This document shows positions 9,236 through 18,297 of a stretch of 57,296 nt of DNA, piece by piece. The notes under the pieces are model-generated. The model worked only from the letters and a program-made list of their open reading frames with translations. It did no database searches and was not told the origin of the DNA. Made by a program: the position numbers and the translations under genes. Numbering within the stretch: position 1 is the stretch's first letter; the number at the start of each line of letters is the position of its first letter. This DNA is from Oceanobacillus limi (GTDB taxonomy: Bacteria > Bacillota > Bacilli > Bacillales > Amphibacillaceae). The stretch spans positions 1 to 57,296 of the forward strand of contig NZ_FOHE01000023.1 in NCBI RefSeq assembly GCF_900111445.1, read 5' to 3'.

Positions 9236-10336
9236 GTGCTGAAAAAAATTGTACATCTGTTTTTTATTATAACAGGCGGTACCATTGGATATTTATATGT
9301 ACCAGACATCATTCATTTATTGGATTTTACTGATGCAGCATGGGTAGCATCCCCATATTTAGGAACAATTTTAGGTGCAATTATATTATTTTTCGTTTCG
9401 TATTGGTTGGTAGATTACATTGTAGATTTTCTGCGATGGATCGAAGAAGGGTTGGTAAAACTACCGGTTGGTGATTTGTTTTTTGGTAGTTTAGGACTAA
9501 TCATGGGTCTTGTGATAGCTTACTTAATGAATATCCCTTTGCAGTATATTAATATTGAGTTTGTATCACAGGTGATTCCGCTATTTATTACTATTTTATT
9601 AGGGTATTTTGGTTTCCAAGTTGGCTTTAGACGCCGTGATGAATTTGTTAGTTTACTGAATATCAATAAGAAGGAACGAGATAAAAAACGCGTGAGTAAT
9701 GACCAAGAAAGCAATGATACTTTAGTTCCTAAACCGAAGATTCTAGATACCAGTGTTATTATAGATGGTCGTATTGCAGATATTTGTCAAACAAGTTTTC
9801 TGGAAGGAACCATTATTATTCCGCAGTTTGTGTTGGGAGAATTACAGCATATAGCGGATTCTTCAGATGTTCTGAAAAGGAATAGAGGACGCCGAGGCTT
9901 AGATGTGCTTAATCGAATTCAAAAGGAACTTCCTGTAAAAGTAGAGATTTACGAGGGTGACTTTGAAGACATTCCTGAAGTTGATAGCAAACTAATTAAA
10001 TTAGCAAAAGTAATTAATGGTATCGTTGTTACAAACGATTTTAATTTAAATAAAGTTTGCGATTTGCAAAGTGTTCCCGTATTGAATATTAATGATTTGG
10101 CAAATGCCGTAAAACCAGTTGTACTACCAGGTGAAGAATTAATGGTTCAAGTTATTAAAGACGGAAAAGAGCAAAATCAGGGAATCGCTTATTTGGATGA
10201 TGGAACGATGATCGTAGTAGAAGAGGGAAGAAACTATATTGGTAAAACAATTGAGGTTCTTATAACGAGTGTATTACAAACTTCTGCTGGTCGGATGATT
10301 TTTGCAAAACCAAAATTACTTGAAAAAGCACTATAA
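9236..10336 (+). CDS. yacL: PIN and TRAM domain membrane protein YacL
   Basis: The 366-residue protein has about four N-terminal membrane segments (residues 1-125), then a PIN-type nuclease domain from about 165 ([17 protein letters not shown], with the conserved acidic residues of a PIN active site) and a C-terminal TRAM domain likely to bind RNA. Its cellular role is not established. Several GTG codons follow the AGGAGG at 9222-9227. GTG 9236 was chosen (spacing 8) because it gives [10 protein letters not shown], matching the Bacillus start. In Bacillus the order is disA-yacL-ispD-ispF-gltX; both neighbours on each side are absent here. Confidence 0.9.
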   Translation: MLKKIVHLFFIITGGTIGYLYVPDIIHLLDFTDAAWVASPYLGTILGAIILFFVSYWLVDYIVDFLRWIEEGLVKLPVGDLFFGSLGLIMGLVIAYLMNIPLQYINIEFVSQVIPLFITILLGYFGFQVGFRRRDEFVSLLNINKKERDKKRVSNDQESNDTLVPKPKILDTSVIIDGRIADICQTSFLEGTIIIPQFVLGELQHIADSSDVLKRNRGRRGLDVLNRIQKELPVKVEIYEGDFEDIPEVDSKLIKLAKVINGIVVTNDFNLNKVCDLQSVPVLNINDLANAVKPVVLPGEELMVQVIKDGKEQNQGIAYLDDGTMIVVEEGRNYIGKTIEVLITSVLQTSAGRMIFAKPKLLEKAL

Positions 10337-10364
10337 AAAAGGTATAACTTATAATGATAGATAT

Positions 10365-10400
10365 AAAAAGTGATAACATGTTGTTATCGCTTTTTATTTT
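10365..10400 (+). terminator. Terminator after yacL
   Basis: AAAAAGTGATAACA pairs with TGTTATCGCTTTTT around a TGT loop (one G-U pair), followed by a T-rich run. It ends the yacL unit, so gltX must use its own promoter, which I could not define. Confidence 0.85.
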
Positions 10401-10492
10401 AGTTAAATTAGTACATAATAGAGCGTGTAAAACTAGCTCTAATAGGCTTGAAATAAATGTTATGATGTTGTTTGAAAGGAAGGATTAGACTT

Positions 10493-11962
10493 ATGTCAAC
10501 TGAAGTTCGTGTGCGTTATGCGCCAAGCCCCACAGGTCATTTACATATAGGGAATGCGCGTACAGCATTATTTAATTATTTATATGCAAAGCATTTTGAT
10601 GGTAAATTTATTATTCGTATTGAAGATACCGATGATAAACGAAATGTTGAAGGTGGAGAAGAAAGTCAGTTAAAATTTTTGAAATGGCTTGGTGTTGATT
10701 GGGATGAAGGTGCTGATGTTGGTGGTGATTATGGACCTTATCGTCAAATGGAACGTCTGGATATATACCAGAAGTATATTGATGAGCTACTAGAACGAGG
10801 CCTCGCTTATAAGTGCTATATGACTTCTGAAGAACTAGAAAAAGAACGTGAAGAACAGCTAGCAAATGGTAAGACACCTAAATATTCGGGAGCACACCGG
10901 GATTTAACAACGGAACAAATTGAAGCATTTGAAGCAGAAGGAAGAAAACCAAGCATTCGTTTCCGCGTTCCTGAAAATAAGACATACGTTTTCAACGATA
11001 TTGTTCGAGGAAATATTACGTTTGAATCCGAAGACTTCGGAGATTGGGTTATCGTAAAGCAAAATGGTATTCCGACGTACAACTTTGCAGTAGCAATTGA
11101 TGATTATATGATGCAAATTTCACATGTTCTTCGCGGGGAAGAACATATCTCTAACACGCCAAAACAAATGATGGTTTACGAAGCGTTTGATTGGACACCA
11201 CCGCAATTTGGTCATATGACGTTAATCTTAAACGAAGAGCGGAAAAAACTAAGTAAACGTGATCAACATATTTTACAATTTATCGAGCAATACCATAACT
11301 TAGGTTATTTACCAGAAGCTTTGTTTAATTTTATCGCTTTACTTGGTTGGTCTCCGGTTGGAGAGGAAGAGATTTTTGACCAAGACACACTTGTAAAAAT
11401 CTTTGACCCAGAACGTTTATCAACATCCCCTGCTATTTTTGATGCGCATAAATTGAAGTGGATGAACAATGAGTATATTAAAGCTGCTGACTTAGATAAA
11501 GTTATTGAATTAACTTTACCTCATTTAATTGAAGCGGGTAAGCTTTCAGAGGATATGGATGAGGAAAAACGAAACTGGGCTGAAAATGTGATCTCCTTAT
11601 ACAAAGAGCAATTACGTTACGGTCAGGAAATCGTGGAGTTAACAGAGTTGTTCTTTAATCAGGAAATTGAGTATGATGAAGCCGCAAAAGAAGTATTGGC
11701 CGAAGAGCAGGTGCCAGAAGTATTGCAAGTATTCACGGACAAACTGATTCATTTGGACGACTTTAATAAAGACACGATAAAAGCACAGATAAAAGCAACA
11801 CAGAAAGAAACTGGGCATCGTGGGAAGAAGCTTTTTATGCCTATTCGTGTTGCGACCACTGGACAAACACATGGTCCGGAGCTACCGTTTGCCATTGAAT
11901 TATTAGGTAAAGATGTTATATTAACTCGCTTGGATAACGTTTTAAAAGAACTTGGAGCTTAA
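10493..11962 (+). CDS. gltX: Glutamyl-tRNA synthetase
   Basis: This class I synthetase charges tRNA-Glu and, in Bacillus, also mischarges tRNA-Gln for later amidation by GatCAB. The HIGH signature appears as HIGN ([20 protein letters not shown]) near residue 15, and the KMSKS signature as KLSKR near 252. The 489-residue length is normal. The frame is open from a TTG at 10472, but ATG 10493 ([15 protein letters not shown]) follows AAAGGAAGGA and matches the family. Confidence 0.97.
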   Translation: MSTEVRVRYAPSPTGHLHIGNARTALFNYLYAKHFDGKFIIRIEDTDDKRNVEGGEESQLKFLKWLGVDWDEGADVGGDYGPYRQMERLDIYQKYIDELLERGLAYKCYMTSEELEKEREEQLANGKTPKYSGAHRDLTTEQIEAFEAEGRKPSIRFRVPENKTYVFNDIVRGNITFESEDFGDWVIVKQNGIPTYNFAVAIDDYMMQISHVLRGEEHISNTPKQMMVYEAFDWTPPQFGHMTLILNEERKKLSKRDQHILQFIEQYHNLGYLPEALFNFIALLGWSPVGEEEIFDQDTLVKIFDPERLSTSPAIFDAHKLKWMNNEYIKAADLDKVIELTLPHLIEAGKLSEDMDEEKRNWAENVISLYKEQLRYGQEIVELTELFFNQEIEYDEAAKEVLAEEQVPEVLQVFTDKLIHLDDFNKDTIKAQIKATQKETGHRGKKLFMPIRVATTGQTHGPELPFAIELLGKDVILTRLDNVLKELGA

Positions 11963-11990
11963 TTTATTCACATTATCTTCTATTTATAAT
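11963..11990 (+). promoter_or_regulatory. Possible promoter of the cysteine T-box operon
   Basis: A perfect TATAAT stands at 11985-11990, but the -35 is poor (TTTATT at 11963-11968, 16-base spacer). Initiation near 11997 would give the T-box transcript. Confidence 0.45.
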
Positions 11991-12009
11991 ATAGTAGTAA
12001 TACAATATG

Positions 12010-12276
12010 GAACGTTGAAGAGGGAAAGTAAAAGCGGATTGGCTTATCCAGAGAGAATCACCACCGGCTGAGAGTGATTTTAGGCTACCGCTTTGAAGTG
12101 CCCCTTGGAGTCTGTTATGGAACCGTTGGCAATTGCCTTTAGTACATAACAGCGGTTGTGCGCTCTACCGTTATCAGAGTATAAGTTGGAAGGTGCGAAC
12201 TAGGATTGTGCTTTCAAACAGAGTGGAACCGCGCGAGAGGCGTCTCTGTGTATACATATACACAGAGACGTTTTTT
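12010..12276 (+). promoter_or_regulatory. T-box leader, cysteine specific
   Basis: The T-box core GAGTGGAACCGCG lies at 12221-12233 and is followed by a terminator with 14-bp arms (12241-12254 and 12257-12270) and six T. Stem I begins near 12014. On its 3' side GAAGTGCCCC places a Cys codon TGC at 12099-12101 as the likely specifier. The antiterminator bulge reads TGGA (12224-12227); the A would pair with a U discriminator, which is what tRNA-Cys carries. Uncharged tRNA-Cys should thus turn on cysE and cysS. Confidence 0.92.
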
Positions 12277-12302
12277 ATTTAGGGAGGAGGTTGAGGTTCG
12301 AG

Positions 12303-12971
12303 ATGGGGCTTTTTAAGCGAATGAAAGAAGATATGGATGTGGTGTTTGAACAGGATCCAGCGGCAAGAACATATACAGAAGTCATTTTAACCTACTCAGG
12401 ATTGCATGCTGTCTGGGCACATCGGGTGGCACATGCTTTTTATAAACGTAATCTATTCTTTATTGCACGTTCCATATCACAGATTAGTCGGTTCTTTACC
12501 GGGATAGAAATTCATCCAGGTGCAACGATTGGTAAGCGCCTTTTCATCGATCATGGGATGGGAGTAGTTATAGGGGAAACGTGTAATATAGGAAATAATG
12601 TCACGATCTTTCAAGGGGTTACCTTAGGTGGAACAGGTAAGGAGAAAGGAAAACGTCACCCCACCGTTAAGGATAATGCCTTGATCGCATCAGGAGCAAA
12701 GGTGCTCGGTTCTATTACTATTGGAGCAAGCGCTAAGATAGGTGCTGGTTCTGTCGTGTTAAAAGATGTACCAGACCACTCAACGGTTGTTGGTATTCCA
12801 GGTAGAGTCGTTGTACAAAATGGCTATAAAGTTCGTAGGGATTTAGATCACCATAAACTACCTGATCCAATTGAAGATAGATGTTCACAACTACAAGAGG
12901 AAATTAATTCACTAAAATCGGAAATTGCTAAGTTAAAGGAAGGGAATTCAAATGACAATATCAATTTATAA
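12303..12971 (+). CDS. cysE: Serine O-acetyltransferase
   Basis: CysE makes O-acetylserine from serine and acetyl-CoA, the first committed step of cysteine synthesis. The 222-residue protein has the N-terminal helical domain and the left-handed beta-helix of hexapeptide repeats from about residue 68 ([19 protein letters not shown] and [12 protein letters not shown]). The active-site His lies in the [10 protein letters not shown] block. ATG 12303 was chosen ([10 protein letters not shown]) over TTG 12291, which abuts the ribosome binding site GGGAGGAGG. The gene overlaps cysS by 20 bases and lies directly behind the cysteine T-box. Confidence 0.95.
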   Translation: MGLFKRMKEDMDVVFEQDPAARTYTEVILTYSGLHAVWAHRVAHAFYKRNLFFIARSISQISRFFTGIEIHPGATIGKRLFIDHGMGVVIGETCNIGNNVTIFQGVTLGGTGKEKGKRHPTVKDNALIASGAKVLGSITIGASAKIGAGSVVLKDVPDHSTVVGIPGRVVVQNGYKVRRDLDHHKLPDPIEDRCSQLQEEINSLKSEIAKLKEGNSNDNINL

Positions 12972-14352
12972 CACGGTTACCCGTGAGAAGGAACCATTTA
13001 ACCCAATTGTAGATGGAAAAGTACGTATGTATGTATGTGGTCCAACTGTATATAACTATATTCATATTGGAAATGCCCGTCCTGCCATTGTTTTTGATAC
13101 AGTACGCAGACATTTTGAATACAAAGGCTACCATGTCGATTATGTATTAAATTTTACCGATGTGGATGATAAAATCATTAAGGCAGCAAATGAACGTGGA
13201 GAAGATGTCCTTCAAGTGGCCAATCGTTTTATTGATGCCTATTTAGAGGATGTAGAATCCTTGGGAGTAAAAAAAGCAACGTATAATCCGCGTGTTACAG
13301 AAACGATGGGAGACATCATTTCTTTTATTGAAGGATTAGTAGAAAAGGGATATGCATATGAAGCGGATGGAGACGTTTATTTCAAACCGCGTGCTTTTGA
13401 TGCTTATGGAAAACTATCCCATCAATCCATTGATGAATTGCGATCTGGTGCTCGAATACAGGTTGGTGAGAAGAAGGAAGACCCTTTGGACTTTGCTCTA
13501 TGGAAAGGTGCAAAGGAGGGGGAAATTGCCTGGGATTCACCTTGGGGAAAAGGAAGGCCGGGATGGCATATTGAATGCTCTGCCATGGCGAAAAGATATT
13601 TGGGCGAAACAATTGACATTCATGCAGGTGGTCAGGATTTAACATTCCCTCACCATGAAAATGAAATAGCTCAATCCGAGGCTTTGAACGATAAAACCTT
13701 TGCTAACTATTGGATGCATAATGGATATATTAATATTGATAATGAAAAAATGTCGAAGTCGCTTGGAAATTTTGTTCTAACGAGAGATCTTATAGAGAAG
13801 CATGACCCGCAAGTTGTTCGATTCTTTATGCTAAGCGTTCATTATCGCAACCCTATTAATTTTTCCGAGGAGCTCTTAGGATCAGCAAAAAATAGTTTAG
13901 AGCGAATGAGAACAGCCTATTCTAATTTAGAGCATCGAAAAGAAACTAGTACAGATATGGATAAAAATAAAGATGAGTGGTTAGAGAAAATAAATGCATT
14001 TAAAAGCCGCTTTGAAGCGGAAATGGATGATGACTTTAACACTGCCAATGCCATTTCTGTATTATTCGATTTAACGAAGGAAGCGAATGTTTACTTGCAA
14101 GCGAATCAAACCTCTACACAAGTTATTGAGGCATTTCAAGAAGCAATTGCCAGCCTACTTCAAGTGCTTGGCATTACAATTCAAGATGAAAATGAATTAT
14201 TGGATGAAGAAATTGAAGCATTGATTAAAGAACGGAATGAGGCACGAAAAGAACGTAATTTTGCTCGTGCAGATGAAATTCGAGATAGCTTAAAGGAACG
14301 AAATATTATCTTGGAAGATACTCCTCAAGGTGTACGCTGGAAAAGGGGCTAG
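12952..14352 (+). CDS. cysS: Cysteinyl-tRNA synthetase
   Basis: CysS charges tRNA-Cys. The 466-residue product shows the class I motif HIGN in [13 protein letters not shown] (around residue 36), the zinc-binding Cys early in [10 protein letters not shown], the GWHIECSAM and [15 protein letters not shown] blocks of the active site, and KMSKSLGN around residue 265. The AAGGAAGGG ribosome binding site lies inside cysE. Sharing a T-box with cysE couples cysteine synthesis to tRNA charging. Confidence 0.97.
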   Translation: MTISIYNTVTREKEPFNPIVDGKVRMYVCGPTVYNYIHIGNARPAIVFDTVRRHFEYKGYHVDYVLNFTDVDDKIIKAANERGEDVLQVANRFIDAYLEDVESLGVKKATYNPRVTETMGDIISFIEGLVEKGYAYEADGDVYFKPRAFDAYGKLSHQSIDELRSGARIQVGEKKEDPLDFALWKGAKEGEIAWDSPWGKGRPGWHIECSAMAKRYLGETIDIHAGGQDLTFPHHENEIAQSEALNDKTFANYWMHNGYINIDNEKMSKSLGNFVLTRDLIEKHDPQVVRFFMLSVHYRNPINFSEELLGSAKNSLERMRTAYSNLEHRKETSTDMDKNKDEWLEKINAFKSRFEAEMDDDFNTANAISVLFDLTKEANVYLQANQTSTQVIEAFQEAIASLLQVLGITIQDENELLDEEIEALIKERNEARKERNFARADEIRDSLKERNIILEDTPQGVRWKRG

Positions 14353-14355
14353 AAC

Positions 14356-14754
14356 ATGGATTTGAATGTTAAACAAATGAAAAGTCTAGCCCTCGCCTAC
14401 ATGGGCGATGCAATTTATGAAGTTTATGTTAGGGAGTACCTATTGAAAACAGGACAAGTGAAGCCCCAACAATTGCACAAGCATGCTGTTACCTTCGTAT
14501 CTGCAAAAGCGCAATCAAGCGTTATATTAAACTGGTTAGAAGCGGATATACTTACAGATGAGGAACAAAGTATCGTTAAACGTGGTAGAAATGCAAAATC
14601 GGGTTCGATTCCCAAGAACACAAGTGTACAAACTTATCGTTATAGTACGGCATTTGAAGCGCTAATTGGATACCACTACTTATCAAATAATGAGGAAAGA
14701 TTAGCTGAATTGCTAGATAAAGCGGTACAACAAACAGAAGGGAGTAAGCAATAG
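14356..14754 (+). CDS. mrnC: Mini-ribonuclease III
   Basis: Mini-III matures 23S rRNA ends in Bacillus. The 132-residue protein is an RNase III catalytic domain alone, without a double-stranded RNA binding domain. The signature [20 protein letters not shown] near residue 12 carries the catalytic acidic residues. It starts 3 bases after cysS and its stop overlaps the rlmB start by one base, so it is part of the operon. Confidence 0.93.
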   Translation: MDLNVKQMKSLALAYMGDAIYEVYVREYLLKTGQVKPQQLHKHAVTFVSAKAQSSVILNWLEADILTDEEQSIVKRGRNAKSGSIPKNTSVQTYRYSTAFEALIGYHYLSNNEERLAELLDKAVQQTEGSKQ

Positions 14755-15497
14755 TGGATCAAGAGATGATAATCGGAAAAAATCCTGTAATGGAAGCATT
14801 AAAATCAGGCCGATCTGTTAATAAAGTTTTGCTTTCAGAACAATTAAATGCAAATGTACAAGGTAAGTTGATTTCACTTGGAAAATCTGCTGGAACGATT
14901 GTACAAAAAGTACCGAAAAATAAGCTAGATCGATTGTCAAATGGGAATCATCAAGGAGTAATTGCCTATGTTGCCTCCTATCAATATGCGGAAGTAGAGG
15001 ATTTGTTTTTACGTGCTTCTGAAAGAGAAGAAGATCCGTTTTTTATAATATTGGATGAACTAGAGGATCCGCATAATCTAGGGTCTATTTTACGTACAGC
15101 AGATGCAACAGGCGTTCATGGAGTGATAATACCAAAACGGAGATCGGTGGGGTTGACTGCCACGGTAGCTAAAACAGCAGCTGGTGCAATGGAACACATA
15201 CCAGTTGCACGAGTAACGAATATAGCCAATACAATTGATGAACTAAAGCAGCGTAATGTGTGGGTCGTAGGGACAGAAGCGGAAGCTACAGAAGATTATC
15301 GAAAATTAGATGGAACAATGCCGCTCGCACTTGTGATTGGAAATGAAGGGAAAGGTATGAGTAGGTTAGTTCGGGATAAATGTGATTGGACTGTTAATCT
15401 TCCGATGAGTGGAAAAGTTTCCTCTTTAAATGCTTCAGTTGCTTGCGGTCTTTTACTCTATGAGGTGTTTCGAAAAAGGCATCCAATTGGTGAGTAA
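14754..15497 (+). CDS. rlmB: 23S rRNA 2'-O-methyltransferase RlmB-type (SpoU family)
   Basis: This 247-residue SPOUT enzyme is the YacO/RlmB type, predicted to methylate a guanosine ribose in 23S rRNA with S-adenosylmethionine. It shows an N-terminal substrate-binding domain and then the knotted SpoU domain: motif 1 around LEDPHNLGSILRTADATG, motif 2 GNEGKGMSRLV and motif 3 NLPMSGKVSSLNASVA. GTG 14754 overlaps the mrnC stop (TAGTG) and follows AGAAGGGAG. Confidence 0.93.
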   Translation: MDQEMIIGKNPVMEALKSGRSVNKVLLSEQLNANVQGKLISLGKSAGTIVQKVPKNKLDRLSNGNHQGVIAYVASYQYAEVEDLFLRASEREEDPFFIILDELEDPHNLGSILRTADATGVHGVIIPKRRSVGLTATVAKTAAGAMEHIPVARVTNIANTIDELKQRNVWVVGTEAEATEDYRKLDGTMPLALVIGNEGKGMSRLVRDKCDWTVNLPMSGKVSSLNASVACGLLLYEVFRKRHPIGE

Positions 15498-15499
15498 TT

Positions 15500-16009
15500 A
15501 TGGTTGTATTAGTGGTAGATGGATATAACATAATCGGGGACTGGGAAGAATTAAGAAGGCTAAAAGAAAAAGATATTGGACAAGCAAGAGACCGTCTCAT
15601 TGAATGGATGGCAGAGTACCAGGCTTATTCAGGACACCGTGTTATCATCGTTTTTGATGCGTATTATGTAAGAGGCCTCCAAAGCAAATTGAAACAATAT
15701 AAAGTAGAGGTTATTTATACGAGAGAAAAAGAAACTGCTGATGAATGCATCGAACGGTTGGTAAGAAAAATCAAAAATATAAAAACACAAGTTTATGTTG
15801 CCACGTCTGATTATGCAGAGCAACGAACGATTTTTGGTCAAGGCGCATTGCGTAAATCTGCAAGAGAACTTCAGATTGAGATGGATAATATTGAACGGGA
15901 AATTGAAGAGAAAGTGGAAGTACACAAAAATAATCGTCCACAAACTAAGATTGCCTTGGAAAAAGATATTCTAGAAAAATTTGAAAAATGGCGTCGAGGG
16001 GATTCATAA
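15500..16009 (+). CDS. rae1: Ribosome-dependent mRNA endonuclease Rae1 (YacP)
   Basis: Rae1 cleaves mRNA in the ribosomal A site in B. subtilis. The 169-residue protein is a single NYN/PIN-like domain. The conserved start VVLVVDGYNIIGDW holds the first acidic residue of the active site, and further conserved blocks are VIIVFDAYYV and ETADECIERLV. It starts two bases after rlmB and ends the T-box operon. Confidence 0.9.
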   Translation: MVVLVVDGYNIIGDWEELRRLKEKDIGQARDRLIEWMAEYQAYSGHRVIIVFDAYYVRGLQSKLKQYKVEVIYTREKETADECIERLVRKIKNIKTQVYVATSDYAEQRTIFGQGALRKSARELQIEMDNIEREIEEKVEVHKNNRPQTKIALEKDILEKFEKWRRGDS

Positions 16010-16049
16010 ACGAAATACTTTGTTATAGATTGTGATGTTCGTTCCAATT

Positions 16050-16083
16050 CCGTTCCAGAAAAGCATTTCTTTTTTTGGAACGG
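16050..16083 (+). terminator. Inverted repeat after rae1, possible terminator
   Basis: CCGTTCCA (16050-16057) pairs with TGGAACGG (16076-16083). The loop is T-rich, with an inner GAAA/TTTC pairing, but there is no T run after the stem, so it may be a processing or weak termination signal. It lies between rae1 and the sigH promoter. Confidence 0.4.
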
Positions 16084-16174
16084 TCATTACGTTGTAAAGA
16101 TTCACTTTTAACATCTACATCAACGAAAAAACGTTTATAAAAAGGTGTTCTTCTGTTGTAGTACAAACTTTTGG

Positions 16175-16203
16175 TTGAGTTATTAAAACGCTTACTGTAT
16201 AAT
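16175..16203 (+). promoter_or_regulatory. Sigma-A promoter of sigH
   Basis: TTGAGT (16175-16180), a 17-base spacer and a perfect TATAAT (16198-16203). In B. subtilis the sigH promoter is repressed by AbrB; the AT-rich flanks would allow this, but no specific AbrB site can be read by eye. Confidence 0.75.
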
Positions 16204-16242
16204 AATATATATTTACAGTTGTGTGGTCAGGGGGCAGTATAG

Positions 16243-16893
16243 GTGAACATCAAGCAAAAGATACTTCAAAATAAAAAAATACAAACGCTTGATGACGATG
16301 ATATAATTTGCTTGATCCATCAAGGGGATAATCAAGCATTGGATTTTTTGATAGATAAATACAAAAATTTTGTCCGCGCTAAAGCAAGAACCTATTTTCT
16401 AATAGGTGCTGATAAAGAAGATATTATTCAGGAAGGTATGATTGGTCTTTATAAGGCTATACGTGATTATGATGGAGAAAAACTATCTTCCTTTAAAGCA
16501 TTTGCTGAGTTGTGTATTACAAGACAGATCATTACAGCCATTAAAACAGCCACAAGGCAAAAGCACATTCCATTAAATTCATATGTATCGTTGGACAAGC
16601 CTATATATGATGAAGAGTCAGACCGTACATTATTGGATGTCATTGCAGGATCAAAAGCAATTGACCCACAAGAATTGCTCGTAAACAGAGAAAAGTTCGG
16701 AGATATGGAAATAAAATTATCTGAATTATTGAGCGAATTCGAAAGGGATGTTCTTCAGTTATACTTAGATGGTAGATCCTACCAGGAAATCTCTGATGAA
16801 TTGAAGAGGCATGTAAAATCAGTTGATAATGCACTGCAGCGTGTAAAACGGAAATTAGAGCAGTTACTCGCATCCAATGAAGTGAATACTTAA
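16243..16893 (+). CDS. sigH: RNA polymerase sigma-H factor
   Basis: SigH directs early stationary-phase and sporulation or competence genes. The 216-residue product has region 2 (NFVRAKARTYFLIGADKEDIIQEGMIGLYKAIRDYD) and region 4 (FERDVLQLYLDGRSYQEISDELKRHVKSVDNAL), given here as two separate blocks of the sigma-70 fold. GTG 16243 is the start; TCAGGGGG lies 8 bases upstream and there is no better codon. It is preceded by its own promoter and followed at 16932 by the rpmG promoter. Confidence 0.95.
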   Translation: MNIKQKILQNKKIQTLDDDDIICLIHQGDNQALDFLIDKYKNFVRAKARTYFLIGADKEDIIQEGMIGLYKAIRDYDGEKLSSFKAFAELCITRQIITAIKTATRQKHIPLNSYVSLDKPIYDEESDRTLLDVIAGSKAIDPQELLVNREKFGDMEIKLSELLSEFERDVLQLYLDGRSYQEISDELKRHVKSVDNALQRVKRKLEQLLASNEVNT

Positions 16894-16931
16894 AAAGTAT
16901 AGCGGCGAGTATGTGGTTGCCGAAAGTCGCA

Positions 16932-16960
16932 TTGACACGGTCGGACAACCATGCTACATT
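16932..16960 (+). promoter_or_regulatory. Sigma-A promoter of rpmG-secE
   Basis: TTGACA (16932-16937), a 17-base spacer and TACATT (16955-16960). The -35 lies inside an imperfect inverted repeat (GGTTGCCGA 16915-16923 with TCGGACAACC 16941-16950). Confidence 0.75.
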
Positions 16961-16991
16961 TATAAAAGAAAACCCTTAGTGGGGTGAAGTG

Positions 16992-17141
16992 ATGACGAAA
17001 AAAATTACTTTAGCGTGTGCAATTTGTTCAAGCAGAAATTATACTACGAATAAAAATGTATCCACACAATCTACACGTTTAGAAGTACGTAAATACTGTA
17101 AAACATGTGGAAAACATACATTGCATCGCGAAACGAAATAA
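16992..17141 (+). CDS. rpmG: 50S ribosomal protein L33, zinc-binding form
   Basis: The 49-residue L33 begins [17 protein letters not shown]. Two CxxC pairs (C9/C12 and C36/C39) form a zinc ribbon, so this is the zinc-containing form, not the zinc-independent paralogue that replaces it under zinc limitation. It is the first gene of rpmG-secE. GGGGTGAAGTG supplies the ribosome binding site. Confidence 0.93.
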   Translation: MTKKITLACAICSSRNYTTNKNVSTQSTRLEVRKYCKTCGKHTLHRETK

Positions 17142-17177
17142 GCGCATTCTTCGGGTAGAATTTGGGGAGGGTACAAA

Positions 17178-17345
17178 ATGTTTAAATTCCTAAAAAATGT
17201 ATCTCGTGAAATGAAAAAGGTTAGCTGGCCGAAAGGGAAAGAGCTAACAAGTTATACAATTACAGTTATTTCAACGGTTGTATTTGTTGCAGTTTTCTTC
17301 GCGATTATTGATCAACTCATAACATTGGTATTAAATCTGTTTTAA
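17178..17345 (+). CDS. secE: Preprotein translocase subunit SecE
   Basis: SecE clamps SecY in the Sec translocon. The 55-residue protein is the short single-span Gram-positive form: an amphipathic cytoplasmic part with the conserved REMKKVSWPKGKELTSY, then one membrane helix (about residues 28-53). GGGGAGGG lies before ATG 17178. It stands between rpmG and nusG as in other Bacillaceae. Confidence 0.93.
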   Translation: MFKFLKNVSREMKKVSWPKGKELTSYTITVISTVVFVAVFFAIIDQLITLVLNLF

Positions 17346-17353
17346 AGGATTTA

Positions 17354-17384
17354 TTGAATAAATAGATTAAGATTATGTTATAAT
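17354..17384 (+). promoter_or_regulatory. Possible extended -10 promoter before nusG
   Basis: TTGAAT (17354-17359), a 19-base spacer and TATAAT (17379-17384) preceded by TG (TGTTATAAT). The predicted start, near 17391, lies only about 15 bases before a terminator hairpin, so transcripts from it would have to read through. Confidence 0.5.
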
Positions 17385-17404
17385 GTAAATAAATATAGTA
17401 AAAT

Positions 17405-17436
17405 AAAAAACCCGGGAGAGAAAACGGGTTTTTTTA
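17405..17436 (+). terminator. Terminator between secE and nusG
   Basis: AAAAAACCCG pairs with CGGGTTTTTT across a GGAGAGAAAA loop, with a run of eight T. It either ends rpmG-secE or acts as an attenuator in front of nusG. Confidence 0.8.
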
Positions 17437-17574
17437 GTATTGTTTTTTTGTGTAGTTAGAAAATATATTTTTGCCAAGTAAAAGTGCAATGTAGACCACC
17501 GCTTTCAAGTCTTGGTGGTGGTTCTAATCGGTCTGAGTGGTAATTTTTATTTTATTATATCCAAAGGGAGGGAA

Positions 17575-17591
17575 GGACAACTAGATTGTCC
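17575..17591 (+). promoter_or_regulatory. Hairpin between the ribosome binding site and start codon of nusG
   Basis: GGACAA (17575-17580) and TTGTCC (17586-17591) form a perfect 6-bp stem with a 5-base loop. The only strong ribosome binding site, GGGAGGG, ends at about 17572, 26 bases before ATG 17599. Folding the hairpin reduces the effective spacing to about 9 bases. Confidence 0.55.
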
Positions 17592-17598
17592 TGATACA

Positions 17599-18132
17599 AT
17601 GGAAAAGAACTGGTATGTTGTTCATACATATTCTGGGTATGAAAATAAAGTCAAAACGAATTTAGAAAAACGTGTAGAAACAATGGGTATGGAGGACAAG
17701 ATCTTTCGCGTTATAGTACCCGAAGACGAAGAAGCGGAAATGAAAAATGGGAAGAAAAAGATTGTAAAGAAAAAAGTATTCCCTGGGTACGTGCTAGCTG
17801 AAATGATCATGACCGATGACTCTTGGTATGTGGTACGTAACACTCCTGGTGTGACGGGTTTTATTGGTTCGAGTGGTGGAGGAACAAAGCCAACACCGTT
17901 ATTGCCGGATGAAGTTGATACCATCTTAAAACGAATGGGTATGGACGAGCCGGTTATGCAGATTGACTTCGAATTAAAAGAAAGTGTTCGAGTTACAGAT
18001 GGGCCATTTTCGAATTTCACTGGCACAATTGAACACATAGACATGGATAAGCAAAAAATTAAAGTTCACGTAAACATGTTTGGTAGAGAAACCCCGGTTG
18101 AACTAGACTTTTCACAAATTGAGAAGCTATAG
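17599..18132 (+). CDS. nusG: Transcription elongation factor NusG
   Basis: NusG binds RNA polymerase and, in Bacillus, stimulates sequence-specific pausing. The 177-residue protein has the NGN domain (MEKNWYVVHTYSGYENKV, later VKKKVFPGYVLAEM and SWYVVRNTPGVTGF) and the C-terminal KOW domain (VRVTDGPFSNFTGTIEHID). ATG 17599 gives exactly the B. subtilis length and start; the open frame back to 17512 is not conserved. The distance to the ribosome binding site is unusual (see the hairpin entry). Confidence 0.96.
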   Translation: MEKNWYVVHTYSGYENKVKTNLEKRVETMGMEDKIFRVIVPEDEEAEMKNGKKKIVKKKVFPGYVLAEMIMTDDSWYVVRNTPGVTGFIGSSGGGTKPTPLLPDEVDTILKRMGMDEPVMQIDFELKESVRVTDGPFSNFTGTIEHIDMDKQKIKVHVNMFGRETPVELDFSQIEKL

Positions 18133-18155
18133 TCCAAATATTTACGGAGACAGAC

Positions 18156-18184
18156 TTGCATTATTTGTAGATTCATGCTAAAAT
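18156..18184 (+). promoter_or_regulatory. Sigma-A promoter of rplK-rplA
   Basis: TTGCAT (18156-18161), a 17-base spacer and TAAAAT (18179-18184), giving a leader of about 105 bases before rplK. Confidence 0.75.
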
Positions 18185-18236
18185 TCTTTTGTTATTCATG
18201 CTCTCTTTCCTTTGAGGGGGACATGGCTAAATAGGA

Positions 18237-18270
18237 GTGGGAGGGGACAAATCTAAACCCCTATTACCAC
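18237..18270 (+). promoter_or_regulatory. Candidate L1-binding leader hairpin of rplK-rplA
   Basis: GTGG (18237-18240) pairs with CCAC (18267-18270), and AGGGG (18242-18246) with CCCCT (18258-18262). The two helices are split by an asymmetric internal loop (one base against four). Ribosomal protein L1 binds such two-helix, asymmetric-loop sites in its own leader in other bacteria; identity as an L1 site is inferred. Confidence 0.4.
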
Positions 18271-18297
18271 ATCACGGACTTTAAGGAGGTGTGTCTC

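Noticed and set aside
17622-18044. 140-codon minus-strand frame opposite nusG
   Set aside because: Antisense shadow of nusG.
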